64,000 nucleotides of DNA from Silene noctiflora (lineage: Eukaryota; Streptophyta; Magnoliopsida; Caryophyllales; Caryophyllaceae), in the NCBI GenBank assembly GCA_009801015.1, contig VHZZ01003859.1, positions 1 to 64,000 of the forward strand, read 5' to 3'. A program made the translations under genes and the position numbers. Numbering within the stretch: position 1 is the first letter of the stretch; each line of letters begins with the position of its first letter. Shown here in pieces: positions 35,504 to 46,370 of the stretch. A model generated the notes under the pieces. It saw only the letters and a list, made by a program, of their open reading frames with translations. It searched no databases and had not been told where the DNA came from.

Positions 35504-36880
35504 GATAGGGTGGGAATTCCTTGCCGGTTAGCTTACTTGGCAGATATAATTTCTTGGTTTTAGTCAGATCCTTAGAGGTGCATTCACAGGTAAGAGGGTA
35601 GGGCTAGATAACGAGAATGGTCCACACTTATCCTGCCGTCTGGAAACCATAGACAATAGCTGTTCAAGCTTGAAAAGAAAAAGGTGCTATGCCTTTCGTA
35701 CTTTTGAGTTCACTAGGCCATGGGCAATGCCGTTCTTTCTCCCCTCTGTGCGCCCCCACTATGAGAAAAAAAAGCAAGTCTAGTCCGTTGACTCGGAGTT
35801 CAAAGACGTGTACCAGTCAAAGACAGCCAATTATTGGAATTTGATTGCCAACAAAAAGAAAGAGAGCGTACGATATTACCTTGTTTATAGTATGATTCCG
35901 CCTCAATCTCGCAATTGATCGAAAGGACAATTTCAACCCGAACAAAGGGATCCCCTTCCGAAAATACAAGCTAAGCCAGAGAATTTATTTTGTTTGAACA
36001 GAGCCCCACTCCCAAAGGATAGTCTCGCTCGATTCTTTCTTTCGTGCCTTATTGTTTAACGGGCTTACCCGCTAGTTCTCAAATGGAATTTTTGTGCCAA
36101 CAACGGTATCTTTTCCCTAGTAGGAAATTTAATGCAAGCACCTTATACTATCTTTCTTTAGGAGAGCTTATAATTTCTTTTAGAATCTGCAAAGAAAAGT
36201 CACAGACGGGCTTGGATCAAAATACACGCGTGGTCAAGACATCATGGAACGATGTTGGGGCCCTGCATTTAAAACCGGCTCTTGTTTTGCTTGGCGCTGT
36301 GTCTTAATATGTGAACTTGTAAACCTCACTTGTCATTCTTGGTTACTATTTTTATTGGGCGAAATTCCCCTCTTTCCCAAACCAAAGCCTTTCTACTTAG
36401 CACCTAGTCTAGGTCAAGAACTCTCCTTGAGAGAAGAGGAGTTACCGTTTCTCAAATCCAATAGAAAGAAAGAATAGTCATAAAAGCAGCAGTTGAATTT
36501 CATTTTAGAAGACCTAGGCCCTTTCCCGCCCCGTCTCATCCTTTCTTTTCATACATCAACCCATGATAGGTTTAGCGTGCTTCGTTTTAGGGCAAAGTTT
36601 TGCTCAATCCTACCCGTATTTTTAAGTAAATATATATAGGGTAGGGTAAAAAAATAAATTCCTTCCGGTTTGCACAACCAAAAAGTCTTATGAAGGTCTA
36701 CAAGAAGATCAAAACGACTAAGCGCTTGTTTGGGATGAAATAAAATTCTACAAGAGTTCTTAGACCTACTATCGACCTGTTGTCGTCATCTCCTTAGCTT
36801 TCTTGTGATACAACAGCTTATAGGTTTTTGGGTTCTACCGATGACTGGCGATGACTGGATGGGATATTCCCTTGTTCTAA
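35504..36880. other. Gene-free spacer
   Basis: Spacer with two overlapping frames (36,044-36,307 and 36,244-36,477) that I cannot identify. A 10-bp tandem duplication lies at 36,839-36,858. Confidence 0.5.
36839..36858 (+). repeat. 10-bp tandem duplication
   Basis: CGATGACTGG occurs twice in a row without change. Confidence 0.9.
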
Positions 36881-38000
36881 TTAGCCCTTAAGTAGTCGTC
36901 TTTCTTTATGGCTTTAACTATTATATCTCTATTGCGTGTATTCTATTGTAATAAGGTCTTATGTGTCCAAATGAAGGACCCCTGGATTTCTTGCTTTGAG
37001 GTTAAGTAATGGATTCTTGCTTTGACTGCTAGTTCATCCACCTATTTGTTTGCAGGAAGAAAGCCTTTTTGCTATACACTACTGAGTTAGACTACTAAAC
37101 CGTTCCACTACCACTAGGACGTAACCATAAGTAACTTAACTAGCGATACACGTCCCCTTTCTAGCCTTAGTTAGCCGACCATATTTCATTAAACGCTTGT
37201 ACTAAGTAAGATTCTTAGGTTAAGTAGGGATTGAGTTGACTTGAATCGACTTTTTTATGAAGTATAGAAAAGAAAGTTAATGAGATTCTTCGTTGTTCCG
37301 CTCCCCAGACCTGGAAAAGGGATAGTCCAGAACGAGAATAAAAAGCAGTAGTAATATGATTATTATATATAAGGGGAAGAGAAATGTTGTTAGAGTTGGC
37401 TGTTAGCGATAAGCATCTGATGGATGGGACCGCCTCCCGCGAGTCTTTGCCTTAAGGAGTGTGCGTGTTAGTTCTGAAACAGTCAGTCTTTTGGATTGGA
37501 GACTTTTAGTAGATGGGCGATGTGCTCCAGTCCCTACTTAATGTCTGTGCTTGTTTATTCTTATATTGAAGTAGGACTCCCCATTATTGCCAGTTCATGC
37601 GACAAGTAACTCTCTTTTCTCAACTAGTATACTCAGATTTCCTCAGATATATGGTATGAGGCTGCTTAAAGTACTAGAGTTAAAAATACCATATACGAAG
37701 GCATTGCCTACTCTCTGATAGGGATGAGAAGGCTCCATTAGAAAGAGGCAGTGCGGTAGTAGGGATGTCAACTCTGTAATAGGCGTCTTCTTCCTTATCT
37801 TTATTATGGTAAAGTAAGAATAGAATTACAAGCTAATAAGGTCTAATGTTATCATGTTATAATCAAAGTAGTGTGATACACTTCTTATTCATTAGTGTAT
37901 AACTGGTATTTAATGTATTTAGGGGTGAGAAGCGTCCTATCTATTCTACTTTTACCGTAAAAGGCGTGTTCAGGCTCTACTCTAGTAGTATTTACAAGAG
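36880..38000. other. TA-step-rich compositional block III
   Basis: The same texture as blocks I and II (CTAGTA, TAGTAG, ATAAG words). No gene, RNA or acidic-coding locus seen. Confidence 0.4.
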
Positions 38001-40740
38001 CTTCTTGTTGGGGAATACGCCCAGCTCAGAAGAAAGGAGAGAAGGGTTAAGCACCTTTTTTTTTTTGACATTCTCCGGGAAGAATGCTCTTGCCTTTGGA
38101 ACAGCCTCGTCTTCACCTAAAGGGACGATTAATATGCTTAAAAAAGAAGTTTGAACGCTGTTGAATGTCCGTTGTTAATGTTGCGTGTAATTTGGCAGAG
38201 GGACTTGCTGACGTATTCTTTCTGTTCTTTGGCAACAGAGTGGATTTCAGTAACAAGATTACTCTTGCTTAAGGGGTTAAAATAACTGTCAACAACAGGA
38301 TTCCGCTTGGGTCAGAGTGAAAGAGGCCTTATTATTGGCAGTCTATTCTGCGTGTCCCTCTTTGTCTTATTTTATGGGGGATTTAAAAAAAGAGAACTGA
38401 TCCTTATGAGCCTCTTAGAATGAATGCTTCTATGTAGAACCACAGGCATAGTAAAAAAAAGTGTTAATAGTTTCATTCTTACTATACTATAGGTAAGATT
38501 CCTGTCAGTGGCTCCGCTGACGTTTGTTTTTCTCCTGACCTAGCTAGCCCCAGCGTAAGAGAAAGTTCACGTTCCTCGTTGAAGAGAGGGTCTTGCCCTA
38601 TTGTTATTGTAAGTGTAAACACGCAGTTGATTCGTTTGTTCCGTAAAACTAGTAGCGCTAATCCCGCAACCCTTTTCTTTGTCCAGTCGATGAGTTGAGC
38701 TGCGGGCACCGCACCCGCGAAAAGCTTCATATTTCTGAATATAAGGGCCCTTTTCTGAAAATTAACTTTCCTGATTGACGAAGGACGAAGTAAGTGAATT
38801 TTCTCCTTCTTTGTCGAATGAGGATATCATGATTGTACTTTTTCTTTCAGAATGAGCCTCTTTCTTGCGTTCCTGGAACCGCGCGTCTTCTCTCACTATT
38901 GGGCGAGTCTGTAAATTTCGTGCACTCCGCTCGCTTCAAGCAAAGGAATTGCCCCTGTTTTAGACTATAAGGAATATGGAAAAAAGCATACCCTTTGATT
39001 GCGATTGGGCTCATCAAACCCAGACTTTGTCTTCAAAGCAGGAAGGGGTTTTGCTGCTTAACAAACCTCCTTTCGTTTCGTGTAATGATCACACCTTAAG
39101 GAGCCCGCATTGGAATTCTTTAGTTTTTTGAAAATGGGCATATGAACAAGGTTCTTTCTTTTTTTCACTGATTGGAATGCAAGAGCTTAGACTGAGATCG
39201 CTGGCATAGCGCATTCTCGTGCGAGGAAATAAAAATGAAAGACGACCGACCTTGCCCCTTTACATAAAGGAGGTACGACAAACAGGTTAAGTGCACCTGC
39301 TATCTTCTTAAATACTTCTTAAATAAAGGCAGACTGGTACTAAATAAACGAACAAGCGCATAATACGAAGTTTACGGGCTCGACCAAGAGGGCGAGGGAG
39401 CAAGTAGTAGAGTGGAATACTTGGAACGAAAATATAAAACTTAGGGACGTATGCTGCGTCACTGCCTATCCGTGAGTGGATGAAAGAGCACATTTCGTAT
39501 AGAGTGAAGGCTCTCCGTACCTGAGAAGGGCCTAGCTTCGAGAGGTCAACCGCATAAATAATAACAAAACGGAGCCGAACTTAAGGCAAAAGGCTTGAAA
39601 AGAGAGTAAACTGCGCTCCTTCTCGGTAGGTCTCGGAACCGAACAAGCGAGTAAAAGGATTAAGCGAGTATGCGTTAGCTAGATACTCTGTTTTTCCTAT
39701 TAGGATGGGATATAACTAAAAGGGCAAAGAAGCTGCGCCCTTGCCGTATACACCATTAGATAGGGGTCGAATTCAGCTAGAAAGCGCAACTGAGGAAGTC
39801 CTGACTGATTTTGAATGCTATTTCACCTATTCCTATCTTTATCGGATGGGACTTGCGCTAGGAAGTTAACTTGTCTCTTCGAGTGATTAGTCCCTGCGTC
39901 TTACATCGCAAACATAAATGTTTCAAATATCTTTATGGCCGGGAAAAAAGGTACTCGACCATTAGAAAGAGGATAATAATACTTGGAACGAGTTGGCAAT
40001 CAGAGAGCAGAGGCATATCCTCAACCTTGCACAGCGATCCGTGTGAAGAAGCCCTTTCTATGGGTTAGGGATGAAAGTATGTGTATCCTTCCGCAGGATC
40101 CGCTTGAATATTAAAGTTGTGAGAAATCTATGAGACTAAGAATGCTGATAGGATAAAGAACCAATATCTCATAAATTCTACTAGGAATGACCTGTAACCA
40201 GACCCTATTTAAATGGCATTCTCTCTTTCCTATATCACTCCTTTCTCCTTAAGGGGAAATGCCTGATCTTAGCTCTTAGTCGAGTGCAATTCCTATCTTA
40301 TTTAACTTATTTGATTGACTTTTTTTTTCCATTTCCTAGTTAAGCGCTAGAAGTACGACTCTTTCCTGATATGTAGAGGGACCAAAGCTCGCTTGTTGTA
40401 AGCTCTGAGTCAGCGGACTTTGCCTGAGAATCATCAAAGAAAGTCTTATCTTCTTATCTATGAATAGTTAGACGTAAGATATGGCCAATAGTCCGTCTTT
40501 TCTCTTTTCTACATGTGACTGCTATGATTAAGAGCTGAGACTGATATCCTGGATGTTTACGAAAGTGGAGGAGCCTGTTCGCGAAAGAAAAGACCCATTT
40601 TACTGTTTGAATGGTTCTGGCAGTTCTTCCGTTGCATTTTCTTTCTTATTTATTAGATGTCGAATCAACCGGTTGAGCGGTCAGGCGGTAACACAGGTAT
40701 CCTCTGCTCGATAAATATAACGGGGTTCTCTAAACTTTAT
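38001..40740. other. Gene-free spacer
   Basis: No gene recognised. Frames at 38,482-38,730 (minus, 82 aa) and 39,308-39,493 (minus) have no known domain. CGTAAGAGA at 38,554-38,562 matches the mitochondrial promoter core but lacks an AT-rich box upstream. Confidence 0.5.
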
Positions 40741-40747
40741 TGATTGT

Positions 40748-40852
40748 TTATTTAAATTTTCTTAAATCTTTGTATGCTTTTAGGCTTAGTCCTGCTAAGC
40801 CGATAGCTCTTCCATCTATAACTTCAGCCTCATTCTCTGCTTCACTCATCAT
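40748..40852 (-). repeat. Acidic-coding family locus (EAENEAEVIDGRAIG), ATG-started
   Basis: A 34-codon minus-strand frame with ATG ATG at its start. It reads MMSEAENEAEVIDGRAIGLA and then GLSLKAYKDLRKFK and a TAA. E-V-I-D-G-R-A-I parallels E-V-I-E-G-K-A-V at about 55,168 on the plus strand. This is the only family member with an in-frame ATG before the acidic part. It could be a micro-ORF but more likely is another remnant. Confidence 0.42.
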
Positions 40853-40859
40853 GTTTTTT

Positions 40860-41565
40860 TTTCAGATGCTCCATCGGATTCAACATTTCATTCTTCAAAA
40901 TCACCTGACCCAAACCCCTTGCATTTCATGTCATTGGCGTTAATTGAGCTCAATCCGGGATATCAATCAGGTATTCCGATGATACAAAAGCCTAAAGCAA
41001 AGCCAAAGAATTAAGCCCAGCATTTGGAATCAAAGTCCCTAAAAGAATCAAAAACTTCGACTTTTCCATTTCACGCGGTAAGCACCACGTTAAAACGGCC
41101 ATGGCCAAACTGGCTCAGACAATGGGATCCTTGGTCTGCTATTGTGTGGACTAATCACGCCATCTGCTCTTGAGAGTTACCTTACGCTCACAGCCAACTT
41201 CTTTACCTCATTCTAACCTCCAGGTTGTTTTACTTTTGTAAGTATCAAAAAAGTCTCTAGGGGGCTGTAATATTTTAAATTATGCTGTATGTCTCCGGTA
41301 TTTCTGGGATAGGGGCTCATTCCACGATAACATAATTACCATCTTCGTTCACTTGCTGGTGTAGTCGGGAGGTATGAAATGACTTGCATATTAAGTAAGA
41401 AAAAGAGGGGGGAATTAACCTCGTGCCAACGACACTGCTTGCTATCTTCTTTCCTTTCGACCTTTTGAAAAAAAGCAAAATCTCTTTTGGTCACAACAAA
41501 TTATTAAGCTTTTTAATATCATCAACTCTATTGCACCTAATTCCTTGTCTTTTATGCCCGTATTC
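40860..41565. other. Gene-free spacer
   Basis: No gene. At about 41,013-41,045 a plus frame reads PAFGIKVPKRI, faintly like S-E-P-A-F-E-L-K-P at 44,200-44,469. Confidence 0.45.
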
Positions 41566-41567
41566 GG

Positions 41568-41690
41568 TCAATTCAAATCGAAAAAGACCGCTTTTACTAA
41601 CTTTTTTAAGGGCTTTTCTTCACGATCAGCTAAAACTGCTGCTTGTTCGTTGGCATCTTTGCTATCTTCGATGACAGGGAGGAATCTTGG
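41568..41690 (-). repeat. Acidic-coding family locus (VIEDSKDANEQAAVLADREE)
   Basis: The minus-strand frame reads FLPVIEDSKDANEQAAVLAD and then REEKPLKKLVKAVFFDLN and TGA (41,568-41,570 on the plus strand). The acidic first half and D-A-N-E-Q-A-A-V compare with T-N-E-A-N-A-V-V at 31,381-31,515. It has no ATG start. The plus-strand Ser/Ala-rich frame here is its shadow. Confidence 0.42.
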
Positions 41691-42353
41691 AAACAACAAA
41701 AGAAGGAATCGGCATATCCATATTTAAAGGGTATCGACCGCCGGTAACCAATAAAGTCTAATAAAGCCTTGTCGACCAAACAGTATAAGAGGTCTTTCTT
41801 GGCCATCGGTAAGCCACCTTCCAATCAATGGTTGGGGGTTTGACTTCCTTCTTCCTTACTTTCTCTGCTTTATCGCTCTCCCCAAACATTTAGAGGGTTT
41901 TATTTTGGAATTGCTTAAGTGCAGGAAGTCTCTGAGGTCGACCCTTCACTAAGAATTTCGAGTAAGACTATTGTAGGCTCCTTAGAAGACGTCTTTTCCG
42001 GAGCATCCTTAGAAGTAGCTTACTTCCCCTGCCTTCAAGGCCCCATCGTCCTATCTTCATCATGAAACGTATGCAGGCATACTAGTTTTTTCCCGAAAGT
42101 AAAGAGGATTCTCATGCCAGTCATTCCTAAGAAAGTGGTATGAAAAAGAAAAAGTATATTCTAATAAGGCCCGGTCGCGGATCATTCGAGGAGATGGAAG
42201 TTGGCTCAAGCGATAGCAAAGAAGGGTTTACCCTACCCTATTTTTAACCTTCTGGGTTCTTTAGGGCTCGGCCGTTAGGGAGAGTAGAGAAGTTCACCCG
42301 TTTCTATATGCATTTCGGCGGGAGGAGTTCTTAGAAAACGCACTAAGGATATT

Positions 42354-42665
42354 TCAGGTACCCCCCTCCGGCCTGGGAATAGGAGGAGCGGAGCCCCAAA
42401 CAACATAAAGCATGGACGAAATGTCATTTGATACCAGTAAGGACTTGCTTGGGATTTTATCCATTGTAACCAGAGTCAGCCGCAGTGGCTCTAAAAATCT
42501 GGAGAACACACTTGTGTAATGTCCACACCCCTTATGTTTCAACAAAGCAAACGAAAGGAAAGAGCCTAGGTTACAAAGCAGAAGTATAGAACGAAAGAAT
42601 AAGGTGAGTGGGTTGTAGAGCTTTTCTCGAAAGATATCATCCGGTCGTACGAGCGAGGCATCCAT
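42354..42665 (-). CDS. Hypothetical 103-codon frame
   Basis: A minus-strand frame starting with ATG. It has a moderately hydrophobic stretch at about residues 19-42 (LTLFFRSILLLCNLGSFLSF and on) and ends PIPRPEGGT. No family recognised. Its neighbours are spacer. Confidence 0.12.
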   Translation of the reverse strand: MDASLVRPDDIFREKLYNPLTLFFRSILLLCNLGSFLSFALLKHKGCGHYTSVFSRFLEPLRLTLVTMDKIPSKSLLVSNDISSMLYVVWGSAPPIPRPEGGT

Positions 42666-42761
42666 TCCTAGCTGTATTCTATCATAACTGAAATAGCGGT
42701 TAACCTCACCAAAGTCCCTCCACTCCCTTCGACAGGTAAAGCGCTCCTTTTTTCATTCTAA

Positions 42762-42890
42762 CCGCTGCTCTTTCTAAATGTGGCGTTTCAAAACGACATG
42801 CAAAATGGCTATTCCCATCAGGAAGGTCCAGCTTTTCAAGAGGAAGATCCGGTCAATGAAAAACCAAGCACCAAGCGAAGGAGCGAGTGA
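42762..42890 (+). repeat. Acidic-coding family locus (QEGPAFQEEDPVNEKPS)
   Basis: Open for 42 codons. From GTG at 42,780 it reads VAFQNDMQNGYSHQEGPAFQ and then EEDPVNEKPSTKRRSE and TGA. G-P-A-F-Q-E-E-D-P compares with D-P-A-L-E-D-R and E-P-A-F-E at other loci. The peptide is unusually polar and non-repetitive for chance spacer, but I cannot match it to a protein. Confidence 0.38.
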
Positions 42891-42941
42891 GTTAAAGTAT
42901 TAAGGGAGCTTGTTAGTGGGTATAGAAGTGAGCTGGCGAGC

Positions 42942-43460
42942 ATGTTTTCTTGTGACCAATCCCATGTCCTCTATTCTATTATTGCGGAATTGGGGATAGT
43001 ACTCATGGGCAGTGGCTTTATCACCACCAACTTCTTTATGTGTCGCTCGAACTCGGTATGCAAGCCATTCCCTCTCTTAAATGGTATTTCAATCTCGAAA
43101 GAATTGACAAAACACAGGGATTTTCGTATCGATGCCATTTTCGCCAAAATTTCTTCAATCAAGGTCGAGTTGGGTGAAAAGATATGGTAACAAGAAAGGC
43201 GGGCCATAATAATCGTAAAATATCACGCGTTCCGGGGCAGGGGGCCTATTATGGGTATTTTATTATAAAAAGAATGCAGCGTGACATCGTTGAAAGACGT
43301 CACAAGCACAAGATCTTCCTGATGCTATGTAAAGTGTTCTACCCCGAACAGCAAACGCGGCGGCAGTTGAAGCAGACAGAAAGATATAGAGTGGCAATGG
43401 TGGCATTTGCCTTTTCCTTCGATGAAAAGTCCTCCCCAAAAGGCTTTGCAAGTTAAGTTA
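42942..43460. other. Overlapping unidentified frames
   Basis: The plus frames at 42,942-43,190 (82 aa) and 43,184-43,456 (90 aa, starting VTRKAGHNNRKISRVPGQGA from GTG) overlap minus frames of similar length. None is recognisable. The minus frame at 42,971-43,207 is the most protein-like (charged, with E-E-I-L-A-K-M-A) but has no known motif. Confidence 0.15.
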
Positions 43461-43621
43461 CTTTGGCGTATGTTTGAGGCATAAAAAGGAAGCTTTTTAG
43501 TCTCGTATTCCGCAAGCCAAGTCAGTTGCTTTGAGCCGTATTCACTAATGTTCGAATGTTCGAGTTCTTCTGGATCCTTGATCATACAATAAAGCTTTAG
43601 CTACTGAGATTCTACCCCAAG

Positions 43622-43733
43622 AAAAGATTTTTATTCTTCGAGCGGAAGATCAGAAGCGAAAGTTAGCTCGAGCGGAGGGATCAGAGGAGGAAGCTTCCCG
43701 AAAAAAAGCCTTACTTCTGCTTATGAGATGAAG
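43622..43733 (+). repeat. Acidic-coding family locus (LARAEGSEEEASRKK)
   Basis: The frame reads ILRAEDQKRKLARAEGSEEE and then ASRKKALLLLMR and TGA. It is more basic than other members but shares A-E-x-S-E-E-E-A. Family membership is tentative. Confidence 0.28.
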
Positions 43734-43793
43734 TAAAAGTAGTCTCTACTTCACAATGACAAAGGGAATTTGTACCTACGAAGGTAAATTACT

Positions 43794-43811
43794 AAGGGGT
43801 TTGATCCCCTT
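43794..43811 (+). terminator. Short GC stem-loop
   Basis: AAGGGG pairs with CCCCTT around TTTGAT. It resembles a simple hairpin terminator or processing signal, but no upstream gene is recognised. Confidence 0.25.
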
Positions 43812-44105
43812 TGTATTATAATAGAATATACTGCATTTAATAGATTTGATAGATTGTTTAGGTTTCTAATAAGTTGTGCTCTGAGACTGCCCTGTAAGAC
43901 CACTATTTAGTCGGTTCTTATACTTTAATGCGGTTATTATAACTTTGAAAGAAAGGAACTGTCCAACCCTTTGAACTGCACCCAAGGTATATCATGACGT
44001 TACAAACGGCGTACCCGTACGTAAGATCTTAGCTTGCTCAACGAATCTAAGAATGAGAAAAGAGTGCAGTTACTTACTAAGAAAGCGACTTATTAACGTT
44101 AATGA

Positions 44106-44219
44106 AAAAAATTCGCCAGCTTAAAAGCAGGATCAAACTATGCATCTGAATATGCTGTTGAATTTGCAGTTGATAACCTCCTTCTTATAAAACAGGTAAT
44201 TTTGGAGCCAAGCCAGTGA
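44106..44219 (+). repeat. Acidic-coding family locus (YASEYAVEFAVDN)
   Basis: Open for 37 codons. It reads KKFASLKAGSNYASEYAVEF and then AVDNLLLIKQVILEPSQ and TGA. The periodic Ala-x-Glu, Ala-Val pattern (S-E-Y-A-V-E-F-A-V-D) fits the family. It overlaps by 20 bases the next open frame (44,200-44,469), which is in another register. Confidence 0.38.
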
Positions 44220-44469
44220 ATTTGTTTCAGGACAGGCTCCTCATTCGGACAGGGCATCAGAACCAGCATTTGAATTAAAACCGGGAAACCAGATCCTGGT
44301 ACTGGACTTCTTTCCGCTACTGACCGGGAAAGGTCTTATGTTTAAACCAAAGAAAAGAGCCGGGGGGGTCATCCTGAGGGACCCAACTAAGTTCCCCTCT
44401 GAACCTGGAAGAACAGGTAAGGTCCGCGACCCTATACTCCCGCATAGATTCTCAATCAATACGCGTTGA
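44200..44469 (+). repeat. 89-codon start-less open frame of the acidic family
   Basis: Open from 44,200 to TGA at 44,467-44,469 without an early ATG. The first third reads SEFVSGQAPHSDRASEPAFE, then LKPGNQILVLDFFPLLTGKG, then a basic, Pro/Gly-rich end (KKRAGGVILRDPTKFPSEPG and on). The A-S-E-P-A-F-E-L-K-P part matches the family. The rest is unlike other members and has no recognised domain. It is the longest stop-free member on the plus strand. Its coding status is unknown. Confidence 0.35.
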
Positions 44470-44903
44470 ATAGAGGATACTGTAAAGGTCTTGAAAAAAA
44501 AAAAGAGATCAAATACTATGTTTTCCTACTAATAAAGGGTATAACCTCAAGTTGAGGTCCGAATGGTTGAAAGAGCTCGCTTATTAGGAATTAAGACAAG
44601 CAGGGAGAGGAATGAAGACTAAGAAATAAGAAGAGGAAGCGGGTCATAGACGGTATGACCCAAATGAAAAAACGTGTTATCCGAATTTCCCTTACTAGAA
44701 GGGTCATACAAATACGAACGGAATTACTCTGATTGCTGCACGGCGTTGTCACTGCTTGCTCGGTCGAATCTCTTTCTTTTAGGGTTGGCATACAGGGTGC
44801 GAAGTGACTCGACCAGTAGGGGAAGGAGATCTATTATCCACCCTATCCGCATGTAGATAGGTGGGGCGGCTTTCGTGGATTTGAACCACCTGCTTCCCTA
44901 AGT

Positions 44904-45203
44904 TCAAGTTACGAATCGAAGCAAGCGGCAATGAAGCCTTGAAACAAGAGGCGGGTGTGCCGTTTCGAGATTATCTACGAGCCTCGTCAACTTCTGTTCC
45001 CTCAGCTGTAGCTTTCTAAAGGAGCCTTTTGAAGTGTGGATCCCGTTGAAACACACTGGCATATTCTTTGCTTCTGTGAAATAATTTCTCCAAAGCTTGG
45101 CTGTGGCTAGTGCATCTTTTTTTTCCACAATGCGAACTTGCTGACGTAAAAAGTCAGCCAACCTATTTCCGAATAACCCGTCGAACTGATCATCCCTTAC
45201 CAT
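44904..45203 (-). CDS. Hypothetical 99-aa charged protein
   Basis: A minus-strand frame with ATG at 45,203. It begins MVRDDQFDGLFGNRLADFLR and continues QQVRIVEKKDALATAKLWRN. The composition is balanced and charged, more like a real protein than most frames here. The frame stays open about ten codons before the ATG. No signal peptide, membrane span or known motif. A further protein-like minus-strand stretch lies directly upstream (45,240-46,370). I cannot name a family. Possible sources are a nuclear gene piece, a mitochondrial plasmid gene or chance. Confidence 0.25.
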   Translation of the reverse strand: MVRDDQFDGLFGNRLADFLRQQVRIVEKKDALATAKLWRNYFTEAKNMPVCFNGIHTSKGSFRKLQLREQKLTRLVDNLETAHPPLVSRLHCRLLRFVT

Positions 45204-45239
45204 TTCCTCCCCTAAATGTATAGTCCTGTATTAAACCGG

Positions 45240-46370
45240 TTTTTCCTAAGAATTGAGGCAGAAGCAGTTCCTTGTGAGACAGGTCCCATACCAACCTTGG
45301 CTTAATATTGCTTGGAATGGCGGTTTGACTTCTTCCAGGCCATGATTTTCGGTGCCTTTAAAGTCATACGGGTCTTGAAATGCTTCTAATGCACCTCGGG
45401 GACCGAACCCTTACGCGTCTTCGATCGCCAACAAACTCTCCCTCTTTCTTTAGGGCACTCACTCCTCCTATGGTAATAGATCTTTGGATAATAGACCCGT
45501 TGAATCCACCTATAACTGAACTGGTAGCCTTGATCTTGATATGGATATAAAAGTGGTAGTTCTTCTTTTTTCGGTAGATGGGACCGGGGAATGGATGTTG
45601 GAAATAAAAGGAAGTTCCCCTTTTTAGAAGAAAATGTAGAAGCAATACGATATAACAATAACTTTACCCACACCTGTTAATGTTAATGCTAAACGTGGGT
45701 CCATAGACACATAGCATATGAAGTGGAATCTGTTTCACCAACCCCTGCCTCGACTTAGTTATCGTCTGGAAGAAATGGAAAAATAGATACTTCACTTAAC
45801 CTTGGAAGGGGGCAATTGATCAATCTAGTAATTATCCACCAGCCAGTGGTAATTCAAATGGCCAATCATGCAACTCAAGCGGTTCGTCTTCCGGTGATTG
45901 ATCTGACGAATCACCAAATTCTTCTTTTGTATGCGTAGATGGTTCACCTTTCTCTATAAATATTTGGGCTGTAACTTAGTTTGTGCCTTCATCCGTAACT
46001 GTAACCGGCCCACCAATTGGAGCTTGTTCTGTAAAGACTGATAGTTGCTCTAGTAGTTGTTCTAAAGCTGCCCGTGAATATGCTTTAGTAAGTATCGCTA
46101 CCTCGTATCTTTTTTTTCTTTAAGTTATCGTGTATTTCCATTACCTTGGGTCTAAGATAAAGGTCTTCGCGCATCCTATAGATTACGAGTAAGAATTTTA
46201 TCTTTATTAGGTAACGGCTTCCTTCTCTACTATCTAAAGCAGCTACTTCACCTGGATCCGAGGTTTTTCTCTTATTTATTTAATAGGCTTTAGTATCTAC
46301 TGTTGTTACCATGTCTGGTACTGCCTCTGTTATCCGGATCTTCTAATGAATCTGGCTCGTTAGATGAGTC
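45240..46370 (-). other. Unidentified protein-like minus-strand stretch
   Basis: Several short minus-strand segments, in different registers, read like protein: near 46,200 LLVIYRMREDLYLRPKVMEI; near 46,070 AALEQLLEQLSVFTEQAPIG; near 45,900 EEFGDSSDQSPEDEPLEL; near 45,380 GALEAFQDPYDFKGTENHGL. They follow one another in the same direction, as decayed pieces of one gene might. I recognise no family. Part may belong to the acidic-coding repeats. Two overlapping frames of 93-95 codons (45,364-45,673) are unrecognised. Confidence 0.25.

Noticed and set aside
38554-38562. CGTAAGAGA promoter core
   Set aside because: The AT-rich box is absent and no transcript unit follows.
43263-43585. Stack of three overlapping frames on both strands
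   Set aside because: Mutual shadows without motifs; at most one could be real and none is recognisable.
44866-44936. tRNA-like sequence on the minus strand (T-arm GTGG-TTCAAAT-CCAC, possible GGCTT/AAGCC acceptor)
   Set aside because: The D-loop lacks the GG pair, the anticodon stem has a mismatch, two acceptor pairs fail, and it matches no known plant organelle tRNA.
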